From Astropecten irregularis (Eukaryota; Echinodermata; Asteroidea; Paxillosida; Astropectinidae), in the NCBI GenBank assembly GCA_963971285.1, contig OZ020248.1, positions 7,564,001 to 7,628,000 on the forward strand: a stretch of 64,000 bases of DNA, in the 5' to 3' direction. This document shows, piece after piece, positions 10,161-21,969 of this stretch. The position numbers and the translations under genes were made by a program. Position 1 is the stretch's first letter; the number at the start of each line of letters is the position of its first letter. The notes beneath the pieces were generated by a model that did no database searches, was not told the DNA's origin, and was given only the letters and a program-made list of their open reading frames with translations.

Positions 10161-13100
10161 CATGAACATGACTTTGGAATTTGGCACAGCCCATATTTTC
10201 CAGTAGATTACATCTGGGGCTACATGTCGTGCAAGTTTCTAGTCGATTGCCTCAGTATTCAGGGATAAATTTCCAACTCTAGCGTCAAAAAGTCTCTCAT
10301 AGTCTAAGTGCAGTTTTAATGCGGCCTGCTCGGCGGCCTTCTCGCATAGCGTTTGGTGCTATACTTGGATTTTCGGCCAAGAACATGAGTTTTGAATTTA
10401 GTAAAATCCCATATTTTCCTGTAGAGTATATGTGGGGCTACATGTCGTGCAAGTTTCTAGTCGATTGCATCAGTATTCAGGGAGAAATTTCCAACTCTAA
10501 CGTCAAAAAGTCACTCATAGTCAAAGTGCAGTTTTAATGCCGCCTGCTCGGCGGCCATCTCGAATAGCGTGTGGTGCTATACTTGGATTTTCGGCCATGA
10601 ACATGACTTTGGAATTTGGCAGAGCCAATACTTTCCTGTAGAGTATATGTGGGGCTACATGTCGTGCAAGTTTCAAGTCGATTGCATCAGTATTCAGTGA
10701 GAACTTTCCAACTCTAGCGTCAAAAAGTCACTCATAGTCTAAGTGCAGTTTAAATGCCGCCTGCTCGGCGGCCTTCTCGCATAGCGTTTGGTGCTATACT
10801 TGGATTTTCGGCCAAGAACATGACTTTGGAATTTGTCACAGTCCATATTTTCCTGTACAGTACATTTTGGGCTACATGTCTAGCAAGTTTCAAGTCGATT
10901 GCCTCAGTATTCAGGGAGAAATTTCTAACTCTAGCGTCGAAAAAGAGTCCCATAGTCTAAGTGCAGTTTTAATGCGGCTTGCTCGGCGGCCTTCTCGCAT
11001 AGCGTGTGGTGCTATACTTGGATTTTCGGCCATGAACATGACTTTCGAATTTGGCAGAGCCAATACTTTCCTGTAGAGTATATGTGGGGCTACATGTCGT
11101 GCAAGTTTCTAGTCGATTGCATCAGTATTCAGGGAGAAATTTCCAACTCTAACGTCAACAAGTCACTCATAGTCAAAGTGCAGTTTTAATGCCGCCTGCT
11201 CGGCGGCCATCTCGCATAGCGTGTGGTGCTATACTTTGATTTTCGGCCATGAACATGACTTTGGAATTTGGCAGAGCCAATACTTTCCTGTAGTGTATAT
11301 GTGGGGCTACATGTCGTGCAAGTTTCAAGTCGATTGCCTCAGTATTCAGGGATAAATTTCCAACTCTAGCGTCAAAAAGTCTCTCATAGTCTAAGTGCAG
11401 TTTTAATGCGGCCTGCTCGGCGGCCTTCTCGCATAGCGTTTGGTGCTATACTTGGATTTTCGGCCAAGAACATGAGTTTGTAATTTAGTAAAATCCCATA
11501 TTTTCCTGTAGAGTACATGTAGGGCTAGATGTCGTGCAAGTTTCTAGTCCATTGCCTCAGTATTCAGGGAGAAATTTCCAACTCTAACGTCAAAAAGTGT
11601 CTCATAGTCTAAGTGCAGTTTTAATGCGGCCTGCTCGGCGGCCTTCTCTCATAGCGTGCGGTGCTATACGTGGATTGTCGGCCATGAACATGACTTTGGA
11701 ATTTGGCACAGCCCATATTTCCCTGTAGAGTAAATCTGGGGCTACATGTCCTGCAAGTTTTTTCGTCGATTGCCTCAGTATTCAGGGAGAAATTTCCAAC
11801 TCTAGCGTAAAAAAGTGTCTCATAGTCTAAGTGCAGTTTTAATGCGTCCTGCCTGCTCGGAGGCCTTCACGCATAGCGTGTGGTGCTTTACTTGGATTTT
11901 CGGACCTAAACATGACTTTGGAATTTGTCACAGTCCATATTTTCCTGTACAGTACATTTTGGGCTACATGTCTTGCAAGTTTCAAGTCGATTGCCTTAGT
12001 ATTCAGGGAGAAATTTCCAACTCTAGCGTCGAAAAAGAGTCTCATAATCTAAGTGCAGTTTTAATGCGGCTTGCTCGGCGGCCTTCTCGCATACCGTGTG
12101 GTGCTATACTTGGATTTTCGGCCATGAACATGACTTTGGAATTTGGCAGAGCCAATACTTTCCTGTAGAGTATATGTGGGGCTACATGTCGTACAAGTTT
12201 CTAGTCGATTGCATCAGTATTCAGGGAGAAATTTCCAACTCTAACGTCAAAAAGTCACTCATAGTCAAAGTGCAGTTTTAATGCGGCCTTCTCGGCGGCC
12301 TTCTCTCATAGCGTGTGGTGCTATACTTGGATTTTCGGCCATGATGAACATGACTTTGGAATTTGGCAGAGCCAATACCTTCCTGTAGAGTATATGTGGG
12401 ACTACATGTCGTGCAAGTTTCTAGTCGATTGCATCAGTATTCAGGGAGAAATTTCCAACTCTAACGTCAAAAAGTCACTCATAGTCAAAGTGCAGTTTTA
12501 ATGCCGCCTGCTCGGCGGCCATCTCGCATAGCGTGTGGTGCTATACTTGGATTTTCGGCCATGAACATGACTTTGGAATTTGACACAGCCCATATTTTCC
12601 TGTAGAGTTCATCTGGGGCTACATGTCCTGCAAGTTTCAAGCCGATTGCCTCAGTATTCAGGGAGAAATTTCCAACTCTAGCGTCAAAAAGTGTCTCATA
12701 GTCTAAGTGCAGTTTTAATGCGTCCTGCTCGGAGGCCTTCACGCATAGCGTGTGGTGCTATACTTGGATTTTCGGCCCTAAACATGACTTTGGAATTTGT
12801 CACAGTCCATATTTTCCTGTACAGTACATTTTGGGCTACATGTCTTGCAAGTTTCAAGTCGATTGCCTCAGTATTCAGGGAGAAATTTCCAACTCTAGCG
12901 TCAAAAAGTGTCTCATAGTCTAAGTGCAGTTTTAATGCGTCCTGCTCGGAGGCCTTCTCGCATACCGTGTGGTGCTATACCTGGATTTTCGGCCATGAAC
13001 ATGACTTTGGAATTTGACACAGCCCATATTTTCCTGTAGAGTTCATCTGGGGCTACATGTCCTGCAAGTTTTTTTGTCGATTGCCTCAGTATTCAGGGAG

Positions 13101-13805
13101 AATTTTCTAACTCTAGCGTCAAAAAGTGTCTCATAGACTAAGTGCAGTTTTAATGCGGCCTGCCCGGAGGCCTTCACGCATAGCGTGTGGTGCTATAGTT
13201 GGATTTTCGGCCCTAAACATGACTTTGGAATTTGGCAGAGCCAATACTTTCCTGTAGAGTACATGTGGGGCTACATGTCGTGAGAGTTTCAAGTCGATTG
13301 CATCAGTATTCAGGGAGAAATATCCAACTCGAGCGTCAAAAAGACACTCATAGTCTAAGTGCAGTTTTAATGCGGCCTGCTCGGCGGCCTTCTCTCATAG
13401 CGTGTGGTGCTATACTTGGATTTTCGGACATGAACATGACTTTGGAATTTGGCACAGCCCATATTTCCCTGTAGAGTTTATCTGGGGCTAAATATCGTGG
13501 AAGTTTCAAGTCGATTGCCTCAGTATTCAGGGAGAAATTTCCAACTCTAGCGTCAAAAAGTTTCTCATAGTCTAAGTGCAGTTTTAATGCGGCCTGCTCG
13601 GAGGCCTTCACGCATAGCGTGTGGTGCTATACTTGGATTTTCGGCCATGAACATGACTTTGTAATTTGACACAGCCCATATTTCCCTGTAGAGTTCATCT
13701 GGGGCTACATGTCGTGCAAGTTTCAAGTCGATTGCCTCAGTATTCAGGGAGAAATTTCCAACTCTAGCGTCAAAAAGTGTCTCATAGTCTAAGTACAGTT
13801 TTAAT

Positions 13806-13818
13806 GCGGCCTTCGCAT
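13806..13818. repeat. Deletion scar defining ~204-bp short monomers
   Basis: GCGGCCTTCGCAT stands where full monomers have 27 bases running from GCGGCC through CTCGGCGGCC to TTCTCGCAT: a 14-bp loss that removes the GC-rich dyad. The same scar starts at 14,443, 16,385, 17,894, 40,960, 42,470, 43,325, 43,962, 51,137, 53,079, 53,500 and 54,138; 4,461 is a variant form. Every example is preceded by AAGTACAG instead of AAGTGCAG, so they appear to descend from one event. The deletion lies between two GGCC repeats, as expected for slippage. Confidence 0.85.
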
Positions 13819-14001
13819 ACCGAGTGGTGCTATACCTGGATTTTCGGCCATGAACATGAGTTTGGAATTTGGCACAGCCCATATTTCCCTGTAGAGTTTA
13901 TCTGGGGCTACATGTCGTGTAAGTTTCAAGTCGATTGCCTCAGAATTCAGGGAGAAATATCCAACTCTAGCGTCAAAAAGTGTCTCATAGTCTAAGTGCA
14001 G

Positions 14002-14007
14002 TTTAAA
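14002..14007. other. TTTAAA variant site (DraI), marker of zones 2-6
   Basis: GCAGTTTAAATGC replaces GCAGTTTTAATGC by one T-to-A change. It is almost always linked to TTATGGCATA(G/C)CG downstream, which suggests one founder monomer. It recurs from about 13.99 to 54.34 kb, is almost absent from zone 1, and is not seen in zone 7. Confidence 0.75.
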
Positions 14008-15779
14008 TGCGGCCCGCTCGGCGGCCTTATGGCATAGCGTGTGGTGCTATACGTGGATTGTCGGCCATGAACATGACTTTGGAATTTGGCACAGCCCATA
14101 TTTCCCTGTAGAGTTCATCTGGGGCTACATGTCGTGTAAGTTTCAAGTCGATTGCCTCAGTATTTAGGGAGAATTTTCCAACTCTAGCGTCGAAAAGTGT
14201 CTCATAGTCTAAGTGCAGTTTAAATGCGGCCTGCTCGGCCGCCTTATGGCATACCGTGTGGTGCTATACCTGGATTTTCGGCCATGAACATGACTTTGGA
14301 ATTTGACACAGCCCATATTTCCCTGTAGAGTTCATCTAGGGCTACATGTCCTGCAAGTTTCAAGTCGATTGCCTCAGTATTCAGGGAGAAATTTCCAACT
14401 CTAGCGTCAAAAAGTGTCTCATAGTCTAAGTACAGTTTTAATGCGGCCTTCGCATACCGAGTGGTGCTATACCTGGATTTTCGGCCATGAACATGAGTTT
14501 GGAATTTGGCACAGCCCATATTTCCCTGTAGAGTTCATCTGGGGCTACATGTCGTGTAAGTTTCAAGTCGATTGCCTCAGAATTCAGGGAGAAATATCCA
14601 ACTCTAGCGTCAAAAAGTGTCTCATAGTCTAAGTGCAGTTTAAATGCGGCCCGCTCGGCGGCCTTATGGCATAGCGTGTGGTGCTATACGTGGATTGTCG
14701 GCCATGAACATGACTTTGGAATTTGGCACAGCCCATATTTCCCTGTAGAGTTCATCTGGGGCTACATGTCGTGTAAGTTTCAAGTCGATTGCCTCAGTAT
14801 TTAGGGAGAATTTTCCAACTCTAGCGTCGAAAAGTGTCTCATAGTCTAAGTGCAGTTTAAATGCGGCCTGCTCGGCCGCCTTATGGCATACCGTGTGGTG
14901 CTATACCTGGATTTTCGGCCATGAACATGACTTTGGAATTTGACACAGCCCATATTTCCCTGTAGAGTTCATCTAGGGCTACATGTCCTGCAAGTTTCAA
15001 GTCGATTGCCTCAGTATTCAGGGAGAAATTTCCAACTCTAGCGTCGAAAAAGAGGCTCATAGTCTAAGTGCAGTTTTAATGCGGCTTGCTCGGCGGCCTT
15101 CTCGCATAGCGTGTGGTGCTATACCTGGATTTTCGGCCATGAACATGACTTTGGAATTTGACACAGCCCATATTTTCCTGTAGAGTTCATCTGGGGCTAC
15201 ATGTCGTGTAAGTTTCAAGTCGATTGCCTCAGTATTCAGGGAGAAATATCCAACTCTAGCGTCAAAAAGTGTCTCATAGTCTAAGTGCAGTTTTAATGCG
15301 TCCTGCTCGGAGGCCTTCACGCATAGCGTGTGGTGCTATACTTGGATTTTCGGCCCTAAACATGACTTTGGAATTTGTCACAGTCCATATTTTCCTGTAC
15401 AGTACATTTTGGGCTACATGTCTTGCAAGTTTCAAGTCGATTGCCTCAGTATTCAGGGAGAAATTTCTAACTCTAGCGTCGAAAAAGAGTCCCATAGTCT
15501 AAGTGCAGTTTTAATGCGGCTTGCTCGGCGGCCTTCTCGCATAGCGTGTGGTGCTATACCTGGATTTTCGGCCATGAACATGACTTTGGAATTTGGCAGA
15601 GCCCATATTTCCCTGTAGAGTACATTTTGGGCTACATGTCTTGCAAGTTTCAAGTCGATTGCCTCAGTATTTAGGGAGAAATTTCCAACTCTAGCGTCAA
15701 AAAGTGTCTCATAGTCTAAGTGCAGTTTTAATGCGTCCTGCTCGGAGGCCTTCTCGCATACCGTGTGGTGCTATACCTG

Positions 15780-18200
15780 GATTTTCGGCCATGAACATGA
15801 CTTTGGAATTTGACACAGCCCATATTTTCCTGTAGAGTTCATCTGGGGCTACATGTCCTGCAAGTTTTTTTGTCGATTGCCTCAGTATTCAGGGAGAATT
15901 TTCTAACTCTAGCGTCAAAAAGTGTCTCATAGACTAAGTGCAGTTTTAATGCGGCCTGCCCGGAGGCCTTCACGCATAGCGTGTGGTGCTATAGTTGGAT
16001 TTTCGGCCCTAAACATGACTTTGGAATTTGGCAGAGCCAATACTTTCCTGTAGAGTACATGTGGGGCTACATGTCGTGAGAGTTTAAAGTCGATTGCATC
16101 AGTATTCAGGGAGAAATATCCAACTCTAGCGTCAAAAAGTCACTCATAGTCTAAGTGCAGTTTTAATGCGGCCTGCTCGGCGGCCTTCTCTCATAGCGTG
16201 TGGTGCTATACTTGGATTTTCGGCCATGAACATGACTTTGTAATTTGGCACAGCCCATATTTCCCTGTAGAGTTCATCTGGGGCTACATGTCGTGCAAGT
16301 TTCAAGTCGATTGCCTCAGTATTCAGGGAGAAATTTCCAACTCTACCGTCAAAAAGTGTCTCATAGTCTAAGTACAGTTTTAATGCGGCCTTCGCATACC
16401 GAGTGGTGCTATACCTGGATTTTCGGCCATGAACATGAGTTTGGAATTTGGCACAGCCCATATTTCCCTGTAGAGTTCATCTGGGGCTACATGTCGTGTA
16501 AGTTTCAAGTCGATTGCCTCAGTATTCAGGGAGAAATATCCAACTCTAGCGTCAAAAAGTGTCTCATAGTCTAAGTGCAGTTTAAATGCGGCACGCTCGG
16601 CGGCCTTATGGCATAGCGTGTGGTGCTATACGTGGATTGTCGGCCATGAACATGACTTTGGAATTTGGCACAGCCCATATTTCCCTGTAGAGTTCATCTG
16701 GGGCTACATGTCGTGCAAGTTTCAAGTCGATTGCATCAGTATTTAGGGAGAATTTTCCAACTCTAGCGTCGAAAAGTGTCTCATAGTCTAAGTGCAGTTT
16801 AAATGCGGCCTGCTCGGCGGCCTTATGGCATACCGTGTGGTGCTATACCTGGATTTTCGGCCATGAACATGACTTTGGAATTTGACACAGCCCATATTTC
16901 CCTGTAGAGTTCATCTAGGGCTACATGTCCTGCAAGTTTGTTTTGTCGATTGCCTCAGTATTCAGGGAGAAATTTCCAACTCTAGCGTAAAAAAGTGTCT
17001 CATAGTCTAAGTGCAGTTTTAATGCGTCCTGCTCGGAGGCCTTCACGCATAGCGTGTGGTGCTTTACTTGCATTTTCGGACCTAAACATGACTTTGAAAT
17101 TTGTCACATTCCATATTTTCCTGTACAGTACATTTTGGGCTACATGTCTTGCAAGTTTCAAGTCGATTGCCTCAGTATTCAGGGAGAAATTTCCAACTCT
17201 AGCGTCGAAAAAGAGGCTCATAGTCTAAGTGCAGTTTTAATGCGGCTTGCTCGGCGGCCTTCTCGCATAGCGTGTGGTGCTATACCTGGATTTTCGGCCA
17301 TGAACATGACTTTGGAATTTGACACAGCCCATATTTTCCTGTAGAGTTCATCTGGGGCTACATGTCCTGCAAGTTTTTTTGTCGATTGCCTCAGTATTCA
17401 GGGAGAATTTTCCAACTCCAGCGTCAAAAAGTGTCTCATAGACTAAGTGCAGTTTTAATGCGGCCTGCCCGGAGGCCTTCACGCATAGCGTGTGGTGCTA
17501 TAGTTGGATTTTCGGCCCTAAACATGACTTTGGAATTTGGCAGAGCCAATACTTTCCTGTAGAGTACATGTGGGGCTACATGTCGTGAGAGTTTCGAGTC
17601 GATTGCATCAGTATTCAGGGAGAAATATCCAACTCTAGCGTCAAAAAGTCACTCATAGTCTAAGTGCAGTTTTAATGCGGCCTGCTCGGCGGCCTTCTCT
17701 CATAGCGTGTGGTGCTATACTTGGATTTTCGGCCATGAACATGACTTTGGAATTTGACACAGCCCATATTTCCCTGTAGAGTTCATCTGGGGCTACTTGT
17801 CGTGCAAGTTTCAAGTCGATTGCCTCAGTATTCAGTCAGAAATTTCCAACTCTAGCGTCAAAAAGTGTCTCATAGTCTAAGTACAGTTTTAATGCGGCCT
17901 TCGCATACCGAGTGGTGCTATACCTGGATTTTCGGCCATGAACATGAGTTTGGAATTTGGCACAGCCCATATTTCCCTGTAGAGTTCATCTGGGGCTACA
18001 TGTCGTGTAAGTTTCAAGTCGATTGCCTCAGTATTCAGGGAGAAATATCCAACTCTAGCGTCAAAAAGTGTCTCATAGTCTAAGTGCAGTTTAAATGCGG
18101 CCCGCTCGGCGGCCTTATGGCATAGCGTGTGGTGCTATACGTGGATTGTCGGCCATGAACATGACTTTGGAATTTGGCACAGCCCATATTTCCCTGTAGA
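15780..18200. repeat. Seven-monomer repeat, 1,509 bp offset (15.78-16.70 and 17.29-18.20 kb)
   Basis: Two blocks share CTGCCCGGAGG (15,957 and 17,466), the GTGAGAGTTT monomer and the deletion scar GCGGCCTTCGCAT (16,385 and 17,894), all 1,509 bp apart. That is seven monomers including one short one. CTGCCCGGAGG also occurs at 13,161. Private differences such as GTTTAAAG versus GTTTCGAG, and GCGGCACGC versus GCGGCCCGC, show some divergence since duplication. Confidence 0.7.
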
Positions 18201-18599
18201 GTTCATCTGGGGCTACATGTCGTGTAAGTTTCAAGTCGATTGCCTCAGTATTCAGGGAAAAATTTCCAACTCTAGCGTCAAAAAGTGTCTCATAGTCTAA
18301 GTGCAGTTTAAATGCGGCCTGCTCGGCGGCCTTATAGCATAGCGTGTGGTGCTATACGTGGATTGTCGGCCATGAACATGACTTTGGAATTTGGCACAGC
18401 CCATATTTCCCTGTAGAGTAAATCTGGGGCTACATGTCGTGCAAGTTTCAAGTCGATTGCCTCGGTATTTAGGGAGAATTTTCCAACTCTAGCGTCGAAA
18501 AAGAGTCTCATAGTCTAAGTGCAGTTTTAATGCGGCTTGCTCGGCGGCCTTCTCGCATACCGTGTGGTGCTATACGTGGATTTTCGGCCATGAACATGA

Positions 18600-20820
18600 C
18601 TTTGGAATTTGACACAGCCCATATTTCCCTGTAGAGTTCATCTGGGGCTACATGTCCTGCAAGTTTTTTTGTCGATTGCCTCAGTATTCAGGGAGAAATT
18701 TCCAACTCTAGCGTCAAAAAGTGTCTCATAGTCTAAGTGCAGTTTTAATGCGTCCTGCTCGGAGGCCTTCACGCATACCGTGTGGTGCTATACTTGGATA
18801 TTCGGCCCTAAACATGACTTTGGAATTTGTCACAGTCCATATTTTCCTGTACAGTACATTTTGGGCTACATGTCTTGCAAGTTTCAAGTCGATTGCCTCA
18901 GTATTCAGGGAGAAATTTCTAACTCTAGCGTCGAAAAAGAGTCCCATAGTCTAAGTGCAGTTTTAATGCGGCTTGCTCGGCGGCCTTCTCGCATAGCGTG
19001 TGGTGCTATACCTGGATTTTCGGCCATGAACATGACTTTGGAATTTGGCACAGCCCATATTTCCCTGTAGAGTACATTTTGGGCTACATGTCTTGCAAGT
19101 TTCAAGTCGATTGCCTCAGTATTCAGGGAGAAATTTCCAACTCTAGCGTCAAAAAGTGTCTCATAGTCTAAGTGCAGTTTTAATGCGTCCTGCTCGGAGG
19201 CCTTCTCGCATACCGTGTGGTGCTATACCTGGATTTTCGGCCATGAACATGACTTTGGAATTTGACACAGCCCATATTTCCCTGTAGAGTTCATCTGGGG
19301 CTACATGTCCTGCAAGTTTTTTTGTCGATTGCCTCAGTATTCAGGGACAAATTTCCAACTCTAGCGTCAAAAAGTGTCTCATAGTCTAAGTGCAGTTTAA
19401 ATGCGGCCCGCTCGGCGGCCTTATGGCATAGCGTGTGGTGCTATACGTGGATTGTCGGCCATGAACATGACTTTGGAATTTGGCACAGCCCATATTTCCC
19501 TGTAGAGTTCATCTGGGGCTACATGTCGTGTAAGTTTCAAGTCGATTGCCTCAGTATTTAGGGAGAATTTTCCAACTCTAGCGTCGAAAAGTGTCTCATA
19601 GTCTAAGTGCAGTTTAAATGCGGCCTGCTCGGCGGCCTTATGGCATACCGTGTGGTGCTATACCTGGATTTTCGGCCATGAACATGACATTGGAATTTGA
19701 CACAGCCCATATTTCCCTGTAGAGTTCATCTGGGGCTACATGTCCTGCAAGTTTTTTTGTCGATTGCCTCAGTATTCAGGGAGAAATTTCCAACTCTAGC
19801 GTCAAAAAGTGTCTCATAGTCTAAGTGCAGTTTTAATGCGTCCTGCTCGGAGGCCTTCACGCATAGCGTGTGGTGCTATACTTGGATATTCGGCCCTAAA
19901 CATGACTTTGGAATTTGTCACAGTCCATATTTTCCTGTACAGTACATTTTGGGCTACATGTCTTGCAAGTTTCAAGTCGATTGCCTCAGTATTCAGGGAG
20001 AAATTTCTAACTCTAGCGTCGAAAAAGAGTCCCATAGTCTAAGTGCAGTTTTAATGCGGCTTGCTCGGCGGCCTTCTCGCATAGCGTGTGGTGCTATACC
20101 TGGATTTTCGGCCATGAACATGACTTTGGAATTTGGCACAGCCCATATTTCCCTGTAGAGTACATTTTGGGCTACATGTCTTGCAAGTTTCAAGTCGATT
20201 GCCTCAGTATTCAGGGAGAAATTTCCAACTCTAGCGTCAAAAAGTGTCTCATAGTCTAAGTGCAGTTTTAATGCGTCCTGCTCGGAGGCCTTCTCGCATA
20301 CCGTGTGGTGCTATACCTGGATTTTCGGCCATGAACATGACTTTGGAATTTGACACAGCCCATATTTCCCTGTAGAGTTCATCTGGGGCTACATGTCCTG
20401 CAAGTTTTTTTGTCGATTGCCTCAGTATTCAGGGACAAATTTCCAACTCTAGCGTCAAAAAGTGTCTCATAGTCTAAGTGCAGTTTAAATGCGGCCCGCT
20501 CGGCGGCCTTATGGCATAGCGTGTGGTGCTATACGTGGATTGTCGGCCATGAACATGACTTTGGAATTTGGCACAGCCCATATTTCCCTGTAGAGTTTAT
20601 CTGGGGCTACATGTCGTGTAAGTTTCAAGTCGATTGCCTCAGTATTTAGGGAGAATTTTCCAACTCTAGCGTCGAAAAGTGTCTCATAGTCTAAGTGCAG
20701 TTTAAATGCGGCCTGCTCGGCGGCCTTATGGCATACCGTGTGGTGCTATACCTGGATTTTCGGCCATGAACATGACATTGGAATTTGACACAGCCCATAT
20801 TTCCCTGTAGAGTTCATCTG
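18600..20820. repeat. Five-monomer HOR, 1,088 bp, two tandem copies
   Basis: The copies share the TTGGATATTCGGCCC monomer (18.79 and 19.88 kb), the CGAAAAAGAGTCCC junction and the GACAAATTTCC / TTTAAA monomer (19.34 and 20.43 kb), all 1,088 bp apart. The rare GACATTGG variant occurs at about 19.69 and 20.78 kb, but the equivalent monomer at 18.60 kb reads GACTTTGG. That orders the duplication events. After about 20.82 kb the pattern jumps back two monomers (436 bp offset) and repeats 20.385-20.73 kb. Confidence 0.75.
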
Positions 20821-21969
20821 GGGCTACATGTCCTGCAAGTTTTTTTGTCGATTGCCTCAGTATTCAGGGACAAATTTCCAACTCTAGCGTCAAAAGGTGT
20901 CTCATAGTCTAAGTGCAGTTTAAATGCGGCCCGCTCGGCGGCCTTATGGCATAGCGTGTGGTGCTATACGTGGATTGTCGGCCATGAACATGACTTTGGA
21001 ATTTGGCACAGCCCATATTTCCCTGTAGAGTTCATCTGGGGCTACATGTCGTGTAAGTTTCAAGTCGATTGCCTCAGTATTTAGGGAGAATTTTCCAACT
21101 CTAGCGTCGAAAAGTGTCTCATAGTCTAAGTGCAGTTTAAATGCGGCCTGCTCGGCGGCCTTATTGCATACCGTGTGGTGCTATACCTGGATTTTCGGCC
21201 ATGAACATGACTTTGGAATTTGACACAGCCCATATTTCCCTGTAGAGTTCATCTAGGGCTACATGTCCTGCAAGTTTTTTTTGTCGATTGCCTCAGTATT
21301 CAGGGAGAAATTTCCAACTCTAGCGTAAAAAAGTGTCTCATAGTCTAAGTGCAGTTTTAATGCGTCCTGCTCGGAGGCCTTCACGCATAGCGTGTGGTGC
21401 TTTACTTGCATTTTCGGACCTAAACATGACTTTGAAATTTGTCACAGTCCATATTTTCCTGTACAGTACATTTTGGGCTACATGTCTTGCAAGTTTCAAG
21501 TCGATTGCCTCAGTATTCAGGGAGAAATTTCCAACTCTAGCGTCGAAAAAGAGGCTCATAGTCTAAGTGCAGTTTTAATGCGGCTTGCTCGGCGGCCTTC
21601 TCGCATAGCGTGTGGTGCTATACCTGGATTTTCGGCCATGAACATGACTTTGGAATTTGGCACAGCCCATATTTCCCTGTAGAGTAAATCTGGGGCTACA
21701 TGTCGTGCAAGTTTCAGGTCGATTGCCTCGGTATTTAGGGAGAATTTACCAACTCTAGCGTCGAAAAAGAGTCTCATAGTCTAAGTGCAGTTTTAATGCG
21801 GCTTGCTCGGCGGCCTTCTCGCATACCGTGTGGTGCTATACGTGGATTTTCGGCCATGAACATGACTTTGGAATTTGACACAGCCCATATTTCCCTGTAG
21901 AGTTCATCTGGGGCTACATGTCCTGCAAGTTTTTTTGTCGATTGCCTCAGTATTCAGGGAGAAATTTCC

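Larger units (their letters stand above)
1..12700. repeat. Zone 1: left subfamily zone (GTATATG and TAGTAAAATCCC monomers)
   Basis: This stretch contains no gene. It is built from monomers carrying AGAGTATATGTGG, CAGAGCCAATACTTTCCT, TTTCTAGTCGATTGCATCAG and AAGTCACTCATAGTCAAAG, alternating with a variant that reads CCAAGAACATGAGTTTGG then TTTAGTAAAATCCC and TAGGGCTAGATG. That second variant recurs at about 0.82, 2.79, 3.43, 5.15, 5.81, 7.11, 7.55, 8.63, 9.72, 10.38 and 11.47 kb. I did not see it to the right of about 11.6 kb. Most monomers here carry the GCCGCC-TGCTC-GGCGGC hairpin form or a GCGGCC relative. TTTAAA-type monomers are essentially absent; a lone GTTTAAATGCC occurs at 10,748. Confidence 0.85.
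13740..15013. repeat. Three-monomer tandem duplication, 637 bp period
   Basis: The segment 13,740-14,376 is repeated at 14,377-15,013. The period 637 is three monomers, one of which is the short form. Diagnostic sites shared at exactly this offset include the deletion scar GCGGCCTTCGCAT (13,806 and 14,443), CTCAGAATTCAGGG (about 13.94 and 14.58 kb), GCGGCCCGCTCGGCGGCC, GCTCGGCCGCC and the GTTCATCTAGGG monomer. One noticed difference is GTTTATCTGG versus GTTCATCTGG. The duplication looks recent. Confidence 0.85.
12701..18580. repeat. Zone 2: mixed zone with first TTTAAA and short monomers
   Basis: No gene is present. Zone 1 monomers give way to CCTAAACATGAC / GTCACAGTCC / TACAGTACATTTT monomers, TTTAAA monomers (GTTTAAATGCGGCC, then TTATGGCATAGCG and GTGGATTGTCGG), GTGAGAGTTTCAAG monomers (about 13.27, 16.07 and 17.58 kb) and short 14-bp-deleted monomers. 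Variant order changes from unit to unit, so homogenisation is local only. One monomer at about 13.33 kb carries CAACTCGAGCG, which otherwise marks zone 7. Another at about 13.49 kb carries GCTAAATATCGTGGAAG, also typical of zone 7. Confidence 0.8.
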
